Shown here: one piece after another, positions 1 to 8,022 of the stretch
How the letters are laid out: each line of letters opens with the position of its first letter
Numbering within the stretch: the stretch's first letter is position 1
DNA from: Saccoglossus kowalevskii
Taxonomy: Eukaryota; Hemichordata; Enteropneusta; Harrimaniidae
Assembly: GCF_000003605.2 (NCBI RefSeq)
Contig: NW_003116951.1
Coordinates: forward strand, 251,197 to 272,668
Direction: 5' to 3'
DNA length: 21,472 nucleotides
Notes under the pieces: generated by a model
Database searches by the model: none
What the model was told of the DNA's origin: nothing
What the model saw: the letters and a program-made list of their open reading frames with translations, nothing else
Translations under genes and position numbers: made by a program

Positions 1-126
1 AGGTTCCCTTTAAAGTCCCCACTCTTCGCTCCCACTCGTACATATGGCGAAGACCCGAAATACTTCTACACTCCCAACCGCAACGTTGGTCCCACAGTAC
101 GGGGAATCGAATTAGATCATCTATGA
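1..126 (+). CDS. Probable C-terminal exon of a gene entering from the left, product unknown
   Basis: Frame 1 is open from the first base to a TGA at 124-126, giving 41 residues that end in RGIELDHL. The stretch is clearly richer in G and C than the AT-rich DNA that follows. The peptide (containing TYGEDPKYFYTPNRNVG) has a natural mix of Pro, Tyr, Arg and Gly rather than the Ile/Lys/Asn bias of chance frames here. This suggests the last exon of a plus-strand gene whose other exons lie outside the window. No acceptor is visible because the exon runs off the edge, and no canonical AATAAA follows within about 250 bp (AATACA near 333 is a weak variant). I do not recognise the family. The minus strand is also partly open over this interval, so strand and coding status are inferred from composition only. 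Confidence 0.45.
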   Translation, partial: RFPLKSPLFAPTRTYGEDPKYFYTPNRNVGPTVRGIELDHL

Positions 127-584
127 ACTCGAAATACGACAATCGCATTATTTGCCTTGTTAATAGTTTTTTTTATCTATATAGAAATTTTATATTATGT
201 GCAATGTGCAATCCATCAGTAGGCAACACCCATGCTGGAATTGTTGCATATACAACGGAGTCACATACACATCATAAATAGCACAGTAAGTGACGCGTGA
301 ATTATTCACTGTGCTGCGAGAATAGAAATATACAATACATCGTAACCTGCATAATCTGTACGTGTATTCAGGAGTAGGTGAGTGAAGGGGGATAACTAAT
401 GAACACGTTAGCAGTCAGTGAAACTCTAGGAAGCTGGAATAATTTAATTTTTTTACCCAGTTTATTTGGCGTTTACGTCATAGAATCACAAATCTCGAAT
501 TCATACAAACTCTACAGAGGTTATGATAAATATTTCTGATAGCATACTAAAAGGAGTTGAAAGGATGGAACAAATATCTACTGG

Positions 585-606
585 TATATATATATATATA
601 TATATA
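585..606. repeat. (TA)11 microsatellite
   Basis: Eleven uninterrupted TA units are present. A second long AT run lies inside the palindrome at 3055-3080. Confidence 0.95.
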
Positions 607-680
607 TTAATTTTTTGCTGTGGCGAAACATACATCATTCGTGCTCCTTATTAGTCTGATTCGTTCGATCTGCTGGCAAA

Positions 681-723
681 ATGTATTCGTTATCTGATTG
701 CAAACATACACAATCTGCGTATG
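681..723 (+). repeat. Diverged direct repeat, copy A (partner at 3501-3544)
   Basis: This stretch matches 3501-3544 over its whole length: 18 of the first 20 bases agree (ATGTATTCGTT.TC.GATTG). After a small indel, CATACA.AATC.GC.TATG follows in both. The similarity extends a few bases upstream into a shared CTGCTG. Copy B lies about 90 bp upstream of the TATA box of the secreted-protein gene, so copy A may be a relic of a duplicated promoter segment or a dispersed repeat. No exon resembling the downstream gene follows copy A. Confidence 0.7.
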
Positions 724-3054
724 GACTATTTTTCCAGAATCAAATTCTTCAATATTTAGAGTCTTGCAGTTTTGCAACTAATGATAATTATAAAGCAAAA
801 TAAGCAAACATTTTGGAACATTCCAGTTATTATATGACGAGCAGTACCTATAACTTGGTAGAAGTGACGCCCTCTATCGACGAAGCACATATACTATTTG
901 TTCTGGGCAAACAACATCCGGCTTTCAGATAAAAGAGCTCCATAAATGCAAACGAATGCATTTATAGCTGTTATAATCACTTTTCATTCTATATTATGTT
1001 ATAATAATTATTGATGTGGATAATTTATTATACAAAACTTAATGATTATTATAGATGGTATGACATCTTCGTTTTTGCAATGTCATTGAATTGATCAATT
1101 CAGTGATATCATGTAAACTGACAATGCCGATATAGACCACCAATGTTAATTTATCAAAATTGTGCAATATTATGTGATTTAAGAAAATGTAACGAATTTA
1201 TTTTTTTGGTAAAATAATTTCAAATTGTTTGTAAAACGCTTGCTTCCCCCGATGTCCAAAATCACTTATTAGTATGTGAATATTATCATAATTTATATAT
1301 CTAAGCATATAATAAATATTGTAATAAAAAAACGAGTTTCAAAGTTGCTTTCAGTCGTTTACTGCATTTCACAACACGGCTCCTTATTTGTCTCATTTGC
1401 ATACAAGTACTCCCCTGTTGATGTCACCAGGGGACATGGCTGCACGACCGTGACGTAGGCATGGCAGTTGGCTGTGGTTCTGGAGAATGCCCCACTTTCA
1501 AATAATCAAAAATAAATGATTTTTAGAACAATTGTCGGACGACAAGTATTACGATGTACCCTTAGTACAATAAAAACGTGACTCATTGACGGTAATTCAA
1601 ACCCATTGCTGTCCTCATGGCTTCCAGTTTTATCTCTGCTTAATACACATAACGAAATAATCTACGGCAATGGAAAACGAAGAAAAAAACAACCACGTGT
1701 TTCATGTTGCACAGTACGAATTGTCCAGTTACAATCATTTACTGCTTTCACATGCAAGCATTATACTCTTAATAATTCAACTAAACTATAGTAAGTAAAA
1801 TTAATTTACCCACGGTATAAATGCATCTAAAAATATGTGACAGTAATAACAATTATTAAATTTCCTTTGAGACAATGTTTTGATCGTAACTTTTCACCTG
1901 CCACCACTAGAACATGTATAGGACCTTCATCGAGCACGGCCGCCACAGTACATGTACCATATACGACGCATTCAATGACTTGTTTTGTCAATGCTAGTTT
2001 TTCATTGTTTGATCCCGTTTCGTATACAATTCGTAAGATCACAAGCTTCTTTCGTCTAATTAGGTCGGGTATGTATTTTTGTTTGCTTAGACAGTTATCG
2101 TTGATATCGTCTATTATTAAAACAGACAAACATGGAATAGCATAAATATCCATTTGTTAGCAATGTTACCGGGCTTTGTCTTTGTAATTTGTGTTCAATT
2201 TCATCCGCCAACGCTACTTCGCGGAGATCGTATTTTAGTGATCGCGTATTGTGTCACTGACTGTGTATAGGTGTACATTATAATGCCACCAGAAGACTGA
2301 TTATTTGATAGCATTTTCCCCCCGGAAATAAAATAAAATGAGAGACTTTTACTTCGTATTCAATGGGTCGTCAAATATTTAATTAATTCCAGACTCACAA
2401 CCACCTTTGGTATGCTATAACTGCAAAGGTCGAAGAATAAAATCCGCTGAATTTAATGAACATGTAAAATAATAATTGCAATAACAATGAGAATAACAAC
2501 AGTGAGAATAAATAGTTTTTCAATAATTCACACACTTACAAAAAAAAAATTGTTTAACAACAATTGTTTAACAAAAATTGTTTCGATTCAGCGTATGGCA
2601 TCGCCGCAAATTTCAAGGTGGCGCAGTTTCACAACGGGAGAAAATCAATCGTGGGACTGCCTTCGACCTCGGGATGGGCTTTCAAGTATTCCTTTTGCGA
2701 AAGCCGGAAACAGTCGACTGCGACAGGAGAAGGCGTGACTACAACTCAGATTTCTTTTCAATTTTAATCGATAATTTTTTTTTTACAAATGACCATATCA
2801 GAGCAACAGAAACCAAACACAAATGTGTAGGTGGGGCAATTCACAGTCTCTTTAATTATTTGCTGTACCAAATACTGATTATTTTTTATTTGATATTTAT
2901 AAATTGTATTATATCAATAAATTAGCCCCGTTTTCAAGTTGTCGTAGGGCTTACACATTACCATGGAAACTCACTTGGGAAAAATTGCAGTGAAAACACG
3001 TTGATTGTAGTCCCACATTAAGAACTATTCCGATTATATGCAAATTAACGATAA

Positions 3055-3080
3055 GCAAATATATATATATATATATTTGC
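3055..3080. repeat. 26-bp perfect palindrome with AT core
   Basis: GCAAA at the left and TTTGC at the right enclose an uninterrupted alternating AT core, making a perfect cruciform-capable palindrome. Such sequences arise easily from AT microsatellites. Confidence 0.9.
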
Positions 3081-3350
3081 CAATATTTTTGTGAATTGTG
3101 ATATTTCAACTAGTAACCATTACATGTTCATGATTCAAGTCGTCTGGTACATTTGCGAAGCGTAGCAAAAATAAATTTCATATACTTATAAAATGTAGAA
3201 GAAATGTTAACAATATGTAAATGAAGATATTTTGCACAACATGACACGTATTTTACTTTGGTCGAGGTTTCCATAATTGCAGTTGAATCGAGCGATATAT
3301 ACAAGGCAGAATTTGATATGTTTTAAAAAAACTGTCAACAAACAAGCTAT

Positions 3351-3410
3351 CTGATTGGTCTGACTGTTAGGTGTTAGGGTTGGGTAGCCAATCAGACACA
3401 CTCTTATAAG
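3351..3410 (+). promoter_or_regulatory. Paired inverted CCAAT boxes followed by TTATAAG
   Basis: CTGATTGG (3351-3358) and its exact reverse complement CCAATCAG (3388-3395) are 29 bp apart. They are followed by a TATA-like TTATAAG at 3404-3410. This has the layout of an NF-Y-type promoter. It may be an alternative or distal promoter of the gene at 3655, whose nearer TATA box lies at 3595. Function is inferred. Confidence 0.4.
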
Positions 3411-3500
3411 TAGCTTACTGTTTGGCAGGTCGGTGACACATGCCACGCGATATTCGCAATTATTCTGAAATTAAATCCCCCCCCCCCAACTGCTGTCACG

Positions 3501-3601
3501 ATGTATTCGTTGTCCGATTGGTTAGCATACATAATCGGCATATGTGAGTGTCATCTAATTGTCAAAGCGCATTTTTATTCAAAGTGCCACTGGGTATATA
3601 A
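3501..3601 (+). promoter_or_regulatory. Core promoter of the secreted-protein gene
   Basis: A TATATAA box at 3595-3601 is preceded by an inverted CCAAT box (ATTGG, 3517-3521). The TATA box lies 54 bp before the ATG, so a start site near 3625-3632 would give a short 5' leader of about 25-30 bases. The CCAAT box falls inside the repeat shared with 681-723; in that other copy the CCAAT core has been lost (GATTGC). Confidence 0.65.
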
Positions 3602-3654
3602 CTCTTCGTGTTGATTGCTGAGTGCAAGTTTGACAACGTGTTTTCACTGCAACT

Positions 3655-3741
3655 ATGAATGTCTCTATAGTTTTTCTTGTATTTACCGTCATTGGCGCTA
3701 CTTTGGCTGAAGATGTTGGCAAAGAAGAAACTAAAACTAGG
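3655..3741 (+). CDS. Secreted-protein gene, exon 1 (signal peptide)
   Basis: This exon encodes residues 1-29. The ATG has context AACTATGA and lies 54 bp after the TATA box. It ends at AGG|GTAAGT, a near-consensus donor, in phase 0. The intron is 482 bp (3742-4223). Confidence 0.85.
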
Positions 3742-4589
3742 GTAAGTTACGTGGTTGAAATCACTTGCATACAATATTTTAATAGATTCGTCATTATGAT
3801 CACGGCTACTCAGATCTACGTAATTTGGACGAGAATCTGGTAGAACTACAAATAACCATTCGCCCCCCAATTTGATTACTCGTAGAACTGGATTACTCGT
3901 GTTTGCATGTCATAAAACGCTGTCTGCAAACCACCAGTTGGCGTGGTAGCGTTGATGTACACGATGCGTGTGGAGATTGGTGTACTTGTACGTCGCCATT
4001 ATAATAATGTCTCAAACCCTTAACCGTGCCGAAATTTAACTAAAGGTTTCAACTGTAAGAATTCCCAAATACATTCTTTCTCTCGATTCTCATTGTGTCT
4101 TGCACAACTGAACATGGCGAGACTATAGTTCGCCACTGTACTGCGCTTGTTTGTCTTGATATTTATTTTTTGTATTGCGTAGCTTAATTAACCTGTATTC
4201 AATGATGTACGTTTTGCCAACAGGTGGACAAACCTGTTGAAAAGCCGTTGCCACACACGTCTTCGGAACAGAAATCCGACATGGTAAATCTCCGAAAGGA
4301 ACATTTGAACACTAGGCCTGAAGTTAAAAGCAGTGCAGACCTGATGAAACAGAAGCAGAAGTTGCTAAGAGACGAGAAAGAAAAGATAGCAGAGATAAGA
4401 AAATCGGACATCTCTCCAGAAGAGAAGTCTTTAAAAATGGAAAGCCTGAGGAGTGAATACAGAAGTGAAATCACGGATCTAGCAAAACAGGCCAAATCAG
4501 CTATCGAGCTGGAGGCCGTGCGTCGACGCACTTTAGAAAAAAAGAAAGAAGCGCGCAAATCTGAAAAAAAGCAAACCAGTACACCCTAA
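3655..4589 (+). CDS. Two-exon gene for a small secreted, lysine/glutamate-rich helical protein
   Basis: Exons 3655-3741 and 4224-4589 join in phase 0 to give 150 residues. Residues 1-18 are a typical signal peptide: a short polar start, a hydrophobic core (VSIVFLVFTVIGATL) and a probable cleavage after Ala18 (ATLA|ED). The mature part of about 132 residues is very rich in Lys, Glu, Arg and Ser, with no Cys, Trp or Phe and a single Tyr. From about residue 55 it reads as long amphipathic helix or coiled coil, ending in a Lys-rich tail. It is therefore probably exported or kept in the secretory pathway, although no KDEL-type tail is present. The gene has a TATA box, strong splice sites (AGG|GTAAGT and CAACAG|GTG) and a poly(A) signal 150 bp after the stop. 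I do not recognise the family; it may be a lineage-restricted gene. The exon structure is well supported and the function is unknown. Confidence 0.85.
4224..4589 (+). CDS. Secreted-protein gene, exon 2 (charged helical body)
   Basis: The exon begins after TTTTGCCAACAG with GTG (Val30), not with a start codon, and runs to TAA at 4587-4589, encoding residues 30-150. The base composition is purine-rich, as expected for a Lys/Glu/Arg-rich helix. The complementary strand is also open here, but only as a shadow of this composition. Confidence 0.85.
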   Translation: MDKPVEKPLPHTSSEQKSDMVNLRKEHLNTRPEVKSSADLMKQKQKLLRDEKEKIAEIRKSDISPEEKSLKMESLRSEYRSEITDLAKQAKSAIELEAVRRRTLEKKKEARKSEKKQTSTP

Positions 4590-4738
4590 AATGGGTATAC
4601 CGAAAGAGAAAATTCATTGAAACATCTTCGCGCCAACATTTCGTATATCGTATTTTTTCACTATAATGTACTGTATTTTTTCACTCTAGTATGCTCGTTG
4701 AAATATTAATTTAAAATATTGTTTTCTCTCGTTCTTCA

Positions 4739-4744
4739 AATAAA
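4739..4744 (+). terminator. Poly(A) signal AATAAA
   Basis: A canonical AATAAA lies 150 bp after the stop codon of the secreted-protein gene. A GT/T-rich stretch (TGGTGTTTATTTTAT) follows about 15 bp downstream, as expected for a cleavage and polyadenylation site. Confidence 0.75.
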
Positions 4745-5022
4745 TTATTGCAATATCAACTGGTGTTTATTTTATGGGATAGAGTGCGAGGGTTATTGTG
4801 CAATATAAATTCTGTCAGACGTTTCATTATGAGAGTGAACTACGACTGGCATATATTTGCTATGCAATCTATCTGTACACTGATATTTTAGGGGAGGGGA
4901 CTTGATACTGCAAATTAAAAATTAAATTTGTAATGGGCTTGGACACTTCATTAATCATGACGTGAAAATAAAATAATGCGCATTAATAGTTAAGGTTCTT
5001 CATCTAACTAATACTGCATTGA

Positions 5023-5381
5023 AATAGGTGATTTTCCGTACAATTGCGAGATGCATGAAAGACGCGCGTCGAACGTCTGCCGCAAAAATCGAACGATTTG
5101 ATTTTGAACTCGAATTTCCTTATTTCGTAGCTCACACCGACCGGCCGATCTTCGACAGAGGAATATTGCTTCCGAATACCCTCACTTAATCGAAATTGCC
5201 TATCATCAAATGCAGACAGCACATTATTAAGCATGAAAATGTCCCCAAATTACTTTCGCGTTTGTCGAATCCCACGCGATGTTTGACGCCACTACGACGC
5301 TATGACCTTTGTTTGTCCTGTTTTTACGTTCGATTTCACGCATAACGCGTGATCCTCGCAGTGTACGGAAAATCACCTATT
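5023..5381. mobile_element. Short non-autonomous DNA element with about 25-bp inverted ends
   Basis: The left end AATAGGTGATTTTCCGTACA (5023-5042) is repeated inverted at the right end (5362-5381), and a looser match continues inward (TTGCGAG / CTGCGAG). The interior has no transposase. The duplication is not clear. A TA is present at the same position in both ends (5025-5026 and 5378-5379), which would give GGTGATTTTCCG termini and a Tc1/mariner-type TA site. TTGA also occurs on both sides but does not fit the repeat ends symmetrically. Confidence 0.7.
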
Positions 5382-5774
5382 GAGGGCCCCGTTTCGAAAG
5401 CCCTTGTTACATTACTCTCGCTACATTTTTTATTCACAACAAATATTCAAATTCTGAACTTGATATTGACGTCCCTTAAAAAAAATCCGAATAACCTGGA
5501 CATTTATACTGTCAGATGATCAACTAATTCACCCTTTCGTTGTACAAAGATGCTCGCCAATCGCGGATTGTGTATCAACGGCCATCTAACCAATGATGAC
5601 ATGCATGGAACATGAAAATAAACTCGTAATCTATCACATGACAGAGTAAGAGACTTGGTTATTTATTGAACGACTTGTACTTCATGGCGTTAAATTGAAA
5701 TAGAACTGCTTAAAAATCAGACAAGGGTTTCGACCAACAACAGTATTTCAAATTGCGTTGTCAGCTTTGCTTAA

Positions 5775-6381
5775 TAGAGAGTTTAAGATTTGCGTACGTA
5801 ACGGGAACGTAACGTGTTGTTCTAATTTCGTTTGCGTTACGTTCTCGGGTGTCGGAAAACGATTAAGTACAAGCGTCCACAACGAGAACGTAACTGAAAC
5901 AGAACCATGTCAATCCATCTCTCATTTGGCAACCATTTATCCAATAAAATTTGTTATGTCATTTCACGTCCGGAAACTGAATTAGTAGTTAGTTCCAAGA
6001 CATTTGACAGAGCTCTCGCTATTTCCACCCACTCTGCTGAGGTCCTAGGCCTGTTTGCCGAATCCTCTTTCAGCAGATCAATGTCATGCGTTTTCAGTGG
6101 GTTAATATCAGCTAAAATACATCCAATATTTCTTATTCATCAAAAATATACAAAATCACTCCAATATAAAACGTTTTATCAATGTCAGTGAAAATTAATC
6201 AAAACTGACAGCGAGAAAAGCTCTCGGAAATCAACTACGAGTCAGTCACCTTTATCACGTTCAAAACGACTGCCGTACGACCAGGCAACCGATGACGTAA
6301 TTGGTTCGCGCGGAGAACATGCACCAAATAGTGACGTATCCGTTCTCGTTCCGTTCTCGTATGCGCATCTTAATGTCTCTA
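5775..6381. mobile_element. Probable non-autonomous element with imperfect inverted ends
   Basis: TAGAGAGTTTAAGATTTGCG at the left pairs with the reverse complement of the right end, TAGAGACATTAAGATGCGCA. The match goes on through ACGGGAACG / ACGGAACG, roughly 35-40 bp with several mismatches. The interior repeatedly uses GAGAACG and AACGTAAC words in both orientations, so subterminal repeats are likely. I see no clear target duplication and no transposase. Open frames inside (for example at 5758-5985 and 5907-6191) have no recognisable product. Confidence 0.5.
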
Positions 6382-7089
6382 ATTTAAACAAGCGTTTTCA
6401 GATTGGGACTGTGACTGTGGTAAAATGCAATAAATGTTAATTTCTGTCTGTTCTTTGAGTTTGAGGGTGCGTATTTGCATACAGTGGAACTCGGCCAGGT
6501 CATAACAGTGAACCATGGCCAGATGTAATTGCGTGATGTGAAGTGGTCGAGGGCTGATGGGTAATGGGTCAATAATTATCACTTTATTTCATATCTGTTT
6601 TTATAAAGTGTAATTCAATTTTCAGATGATATATCTGCCACACAAGACGCTCAGTGATGCTACCCCTTCACTGATATGTTGTCGATTTCAATGACGTACA
6701 CAGACATCACTTCGGCGACCGTCTGGCTCTGCTAACTAAACACCTGAAATCCACACTTGCCGACTTTTATCGCCGGTCGAGTTTAAATCTGGCCGAGTTC
6801 GTATTTTGGGCTACTCTGCTGACAGTTCATGTTTAGGAGGACGCCAATCCCACTACATTCGCCCATGTTCCCTATGTGTGTACCACATTTGTGGTCTGAA
6901 CGGACAAAGAGTTGAAAGATTCCATCAAAACAAACGAAATACGTGTCGTTCATTCAATCCATATGGAGTCGCTGAATGACATCGCCTAGTTCCACGCTCT
7001 CTATCGTGTCAAACTAAAAAAAAAACACGTAGCCTATCACAACATAATCATTACAATTACCACATGATTTCGAAAAAAAAATATCTTAC
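6382..7089. other. Spacer or intron without a supported gene
   Basis: If the candidate minus-strand exon at 7157-7090 is real, this would be the start of its first intron. I searched the minus strand here for a following phase-compatible exon and found none. Short open frames around 6379-6582 overlap each other and resemble no protein. Confidence 0.5.
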
Positions 7090-7157
7090 TTCTCCTTTTT
7101 CGCCTGTTCTATCGTAACCGGTCTTCTCGCCGATGGACTTTCCTGCTGGGTCGCCAT
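7090..7157 (-). CDS. Candidate first coding exon of a minus-strand gene
   Basis: On the minus strand an ATG at 7157-7155 in strong context (AAAATGGCG) opens 22 codons, MATQQESPSARRPVTIEQAK and onward. They end at a plausible donor, GAGAA|GTAAGATAT (donor G at 7089), leaving a codon split after two bases. The peptide is hydrophilic and typical of a nuclear or cytosolic N-terminus. The ATG overlaps a YY1-type motif and lies in a locally CpG-rich stretch, which is common for housekeeping first exons. No second exon was found between here and the elements to the left, so the gene would have a long first intron or the exon is a chance match. The family is not recognised. Confidence 0.4.
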
Positions 7158-7204
7158 TTTGGAATTATCCTCCCGCAAACGGCGAGACTATAACGAGATC
7201 TCGC
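7148..7204 (-). promoter_or_regulatory. YY1-like site at the start codon plus a GCGAGA/TCTCGC palindrome
   Basis: CCAAAATGGCGAC on the minus strand (7161-7149) is a near-consensus YY1 site that includes the ATG of the candidate exon. Just upstream, GCGAGA (7182-7187) and TCTCGC (7199-7204) form an inverted pair, with a perfect 10-bp palindrome CGAGATCTCG at 7194-7203. The local CpG density is higher than in the surroundings. This is consistent with a TATA-less promoter firing leftwards; function is inferred. Confidence 0.4.
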
Positions 7205-7253
7205 AAAGCTTTATTTACAGCGGGCGCACTTTTCTAGACACTCCAATGACCAT

Positions 7254-7330
7254 TTCGCTGGTTCCCGGCGTCCTTTGCGAATGGTCTTGTGGCTTGGTAC
7301 GCCATGACACTTGAGGCGGGAACCAGCCAA
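7254..7330. mobile_element. 77-bp micro-MITE flanked by 10-bp direct repeats
   Basis: CAATGACCAT occurs at 7244-7253 and again at 7331-7340, exactly bracketing a 77-bp segment. That segment begins TTCGCTGGTTCCCG and ends CGGGAACCAGCCAA. The two ends are inverted repeats with one mismatch in 14 bases (11 of them in a perfect run). This is the signature of a tiny non-autonomous DNA transposon with a 10-bp target duplication, a size typical of Mutator-type transposases. The segment can fold into a hairpin. Confidence 0.7.
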
Positions 7331-7922
7331 CAATGACCATACGCAATAAAGTTACATACCCGCTCCCGGGACACTTAATCAAAACACCGGATGTAAAGTG
7401 TTTTGATAGGTAGTTTGTTGAGATAATAATATTAGCGTTTGCCAGGAACTCATCGTCCAGTCAATCTGTCCCTTATTTATCCTGTGGGGGGGGGGAGATT
7501 TTGTGGGGGGGGGGGAATCCATGACAATGCTTGAAAACAAAAATTCTTCACTATATGCATGTAAAACAAATCTGAAACTTTCAGACCCCCTGAAAAAATC
7601 AAGACAAGACAGGACAAAAAATAAAATCTTTAAAGAATGATTTTTATTGATCCTTTCCCTTAACAATTTTATCAACTATGTTGTTTAACAGTTCTTTCAC
7701 AATGACTTTCTGCTGTATATTCTGTATAAACTGTCTAACAATGCATTTATTATCGATAGGGGTGGTGGATTGACGAACATCTTACCAACTGAGGGCAGTA
7801 TTGTAATAGCTAACTAAATACGTAACAGATGTATTATTCCGTGTTAAAATATTTCAGGTGTGATCCCGATAAAAGTAAACACGGAAATAATGTTAGAATA
7901 CGAAACTAAATACGAAGAAAGC
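7331..7922. other. Non-coding stretch between the micro-MITE and the retroelement
   Basis: Apart from the G runs I see no gene. The part just below 7923 may still belong to the 3' untranslated or pseudo-LTR part of the minus-strand retroelement, since the ribozyme cleaves at 7932/7931. No boundary repeat could be identified. Confidence 0.4.
7486..7515 (+). repeat. Two long G runs (10 and 11 G)
   Basis: G runs at 7486-7495 and 7505-7515 are separated by AGATTTTGT. Together they can form a G-quadruplex, and they are likely to be length-polymorphic. Confidence 0.9.
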
Positions 7923-8022
7923 CTATGTCGATACAGCACTCAAATTTATCCGTAATTGGATTATTCACTAGTGTGATGGTGCTGTTTCGGGTTCTTTGTT
8001 GAACCTTCATCAGTCGGAACAG
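7923..8022 (-). ncRNA. Hammerhead ribozyme motif (type I) at the end of a Penelope-like element
   Basis: On the minus strand the conserved core CUGAUGA (8013-8007) is followed by stem II, GGUUC (8005-8001) pairing with GAACC (7994-7990), with loop AACAAA at 8000-7995. GAAA follows at 7988-7985. Stem III is six perfect pairs, ACAGCA (7985-7980) with UGCUGU (7938-7933), closing a 41-nt loop. The cleavage triplet would be GUA, cutting after A7932. Stem I pairs UCG (7931-7929) with CGA (8016-8014), then a 2x2 internal loop, then AUAG (7926-7923) with CUGU (8022-8019). All invariant core bases are present. Oddities are an A-C mismatch at the base of stem II and GUA rather than GUC. Hammerheads are known in Penelope-like elements (Cervera and de la Pena), and position and strand match that. 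Confidence 0.7.

Larger units (their letters stand above)
127..3349. other. AT-rich spacer without a supported gene
   Basis: Most of this 3.2 kb is AT-rich DNA with short, overlapping open frames on both strands and no convincing exon chain. It holds a TA microsatellite, a 7-bp hairpin (TCCCCTG at 1411-1417 with CAGGGGA at 1428-1434), tandem AATAAA hexamers at 2327-2337 and an ATGCAAAT octamer near 3039. Two short GC-richer islands (about 2180-2250 and 2590-2745) contain minus-strand peptides that look slightly protein-like; these are treated as findings, not genes. Confidence 0.6.

Noticed and set aside
1827-2153. Mutually antisense frames of about 105 codons on both strands
   Set aside because: They occupy the same DNA on opposite strands and neither shows a domain or exon borders. 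One may contain a decayed exon, but the evidence is too weak to call.
4199-4558. 119-codon minus-strand frame opposite exon 2 of the secreted-protein gene
   Set aside because: It is a shadow of the purine-rich Lys/Glu coding strand, giving a Ser/Phe/Leu-rich antisense reading.
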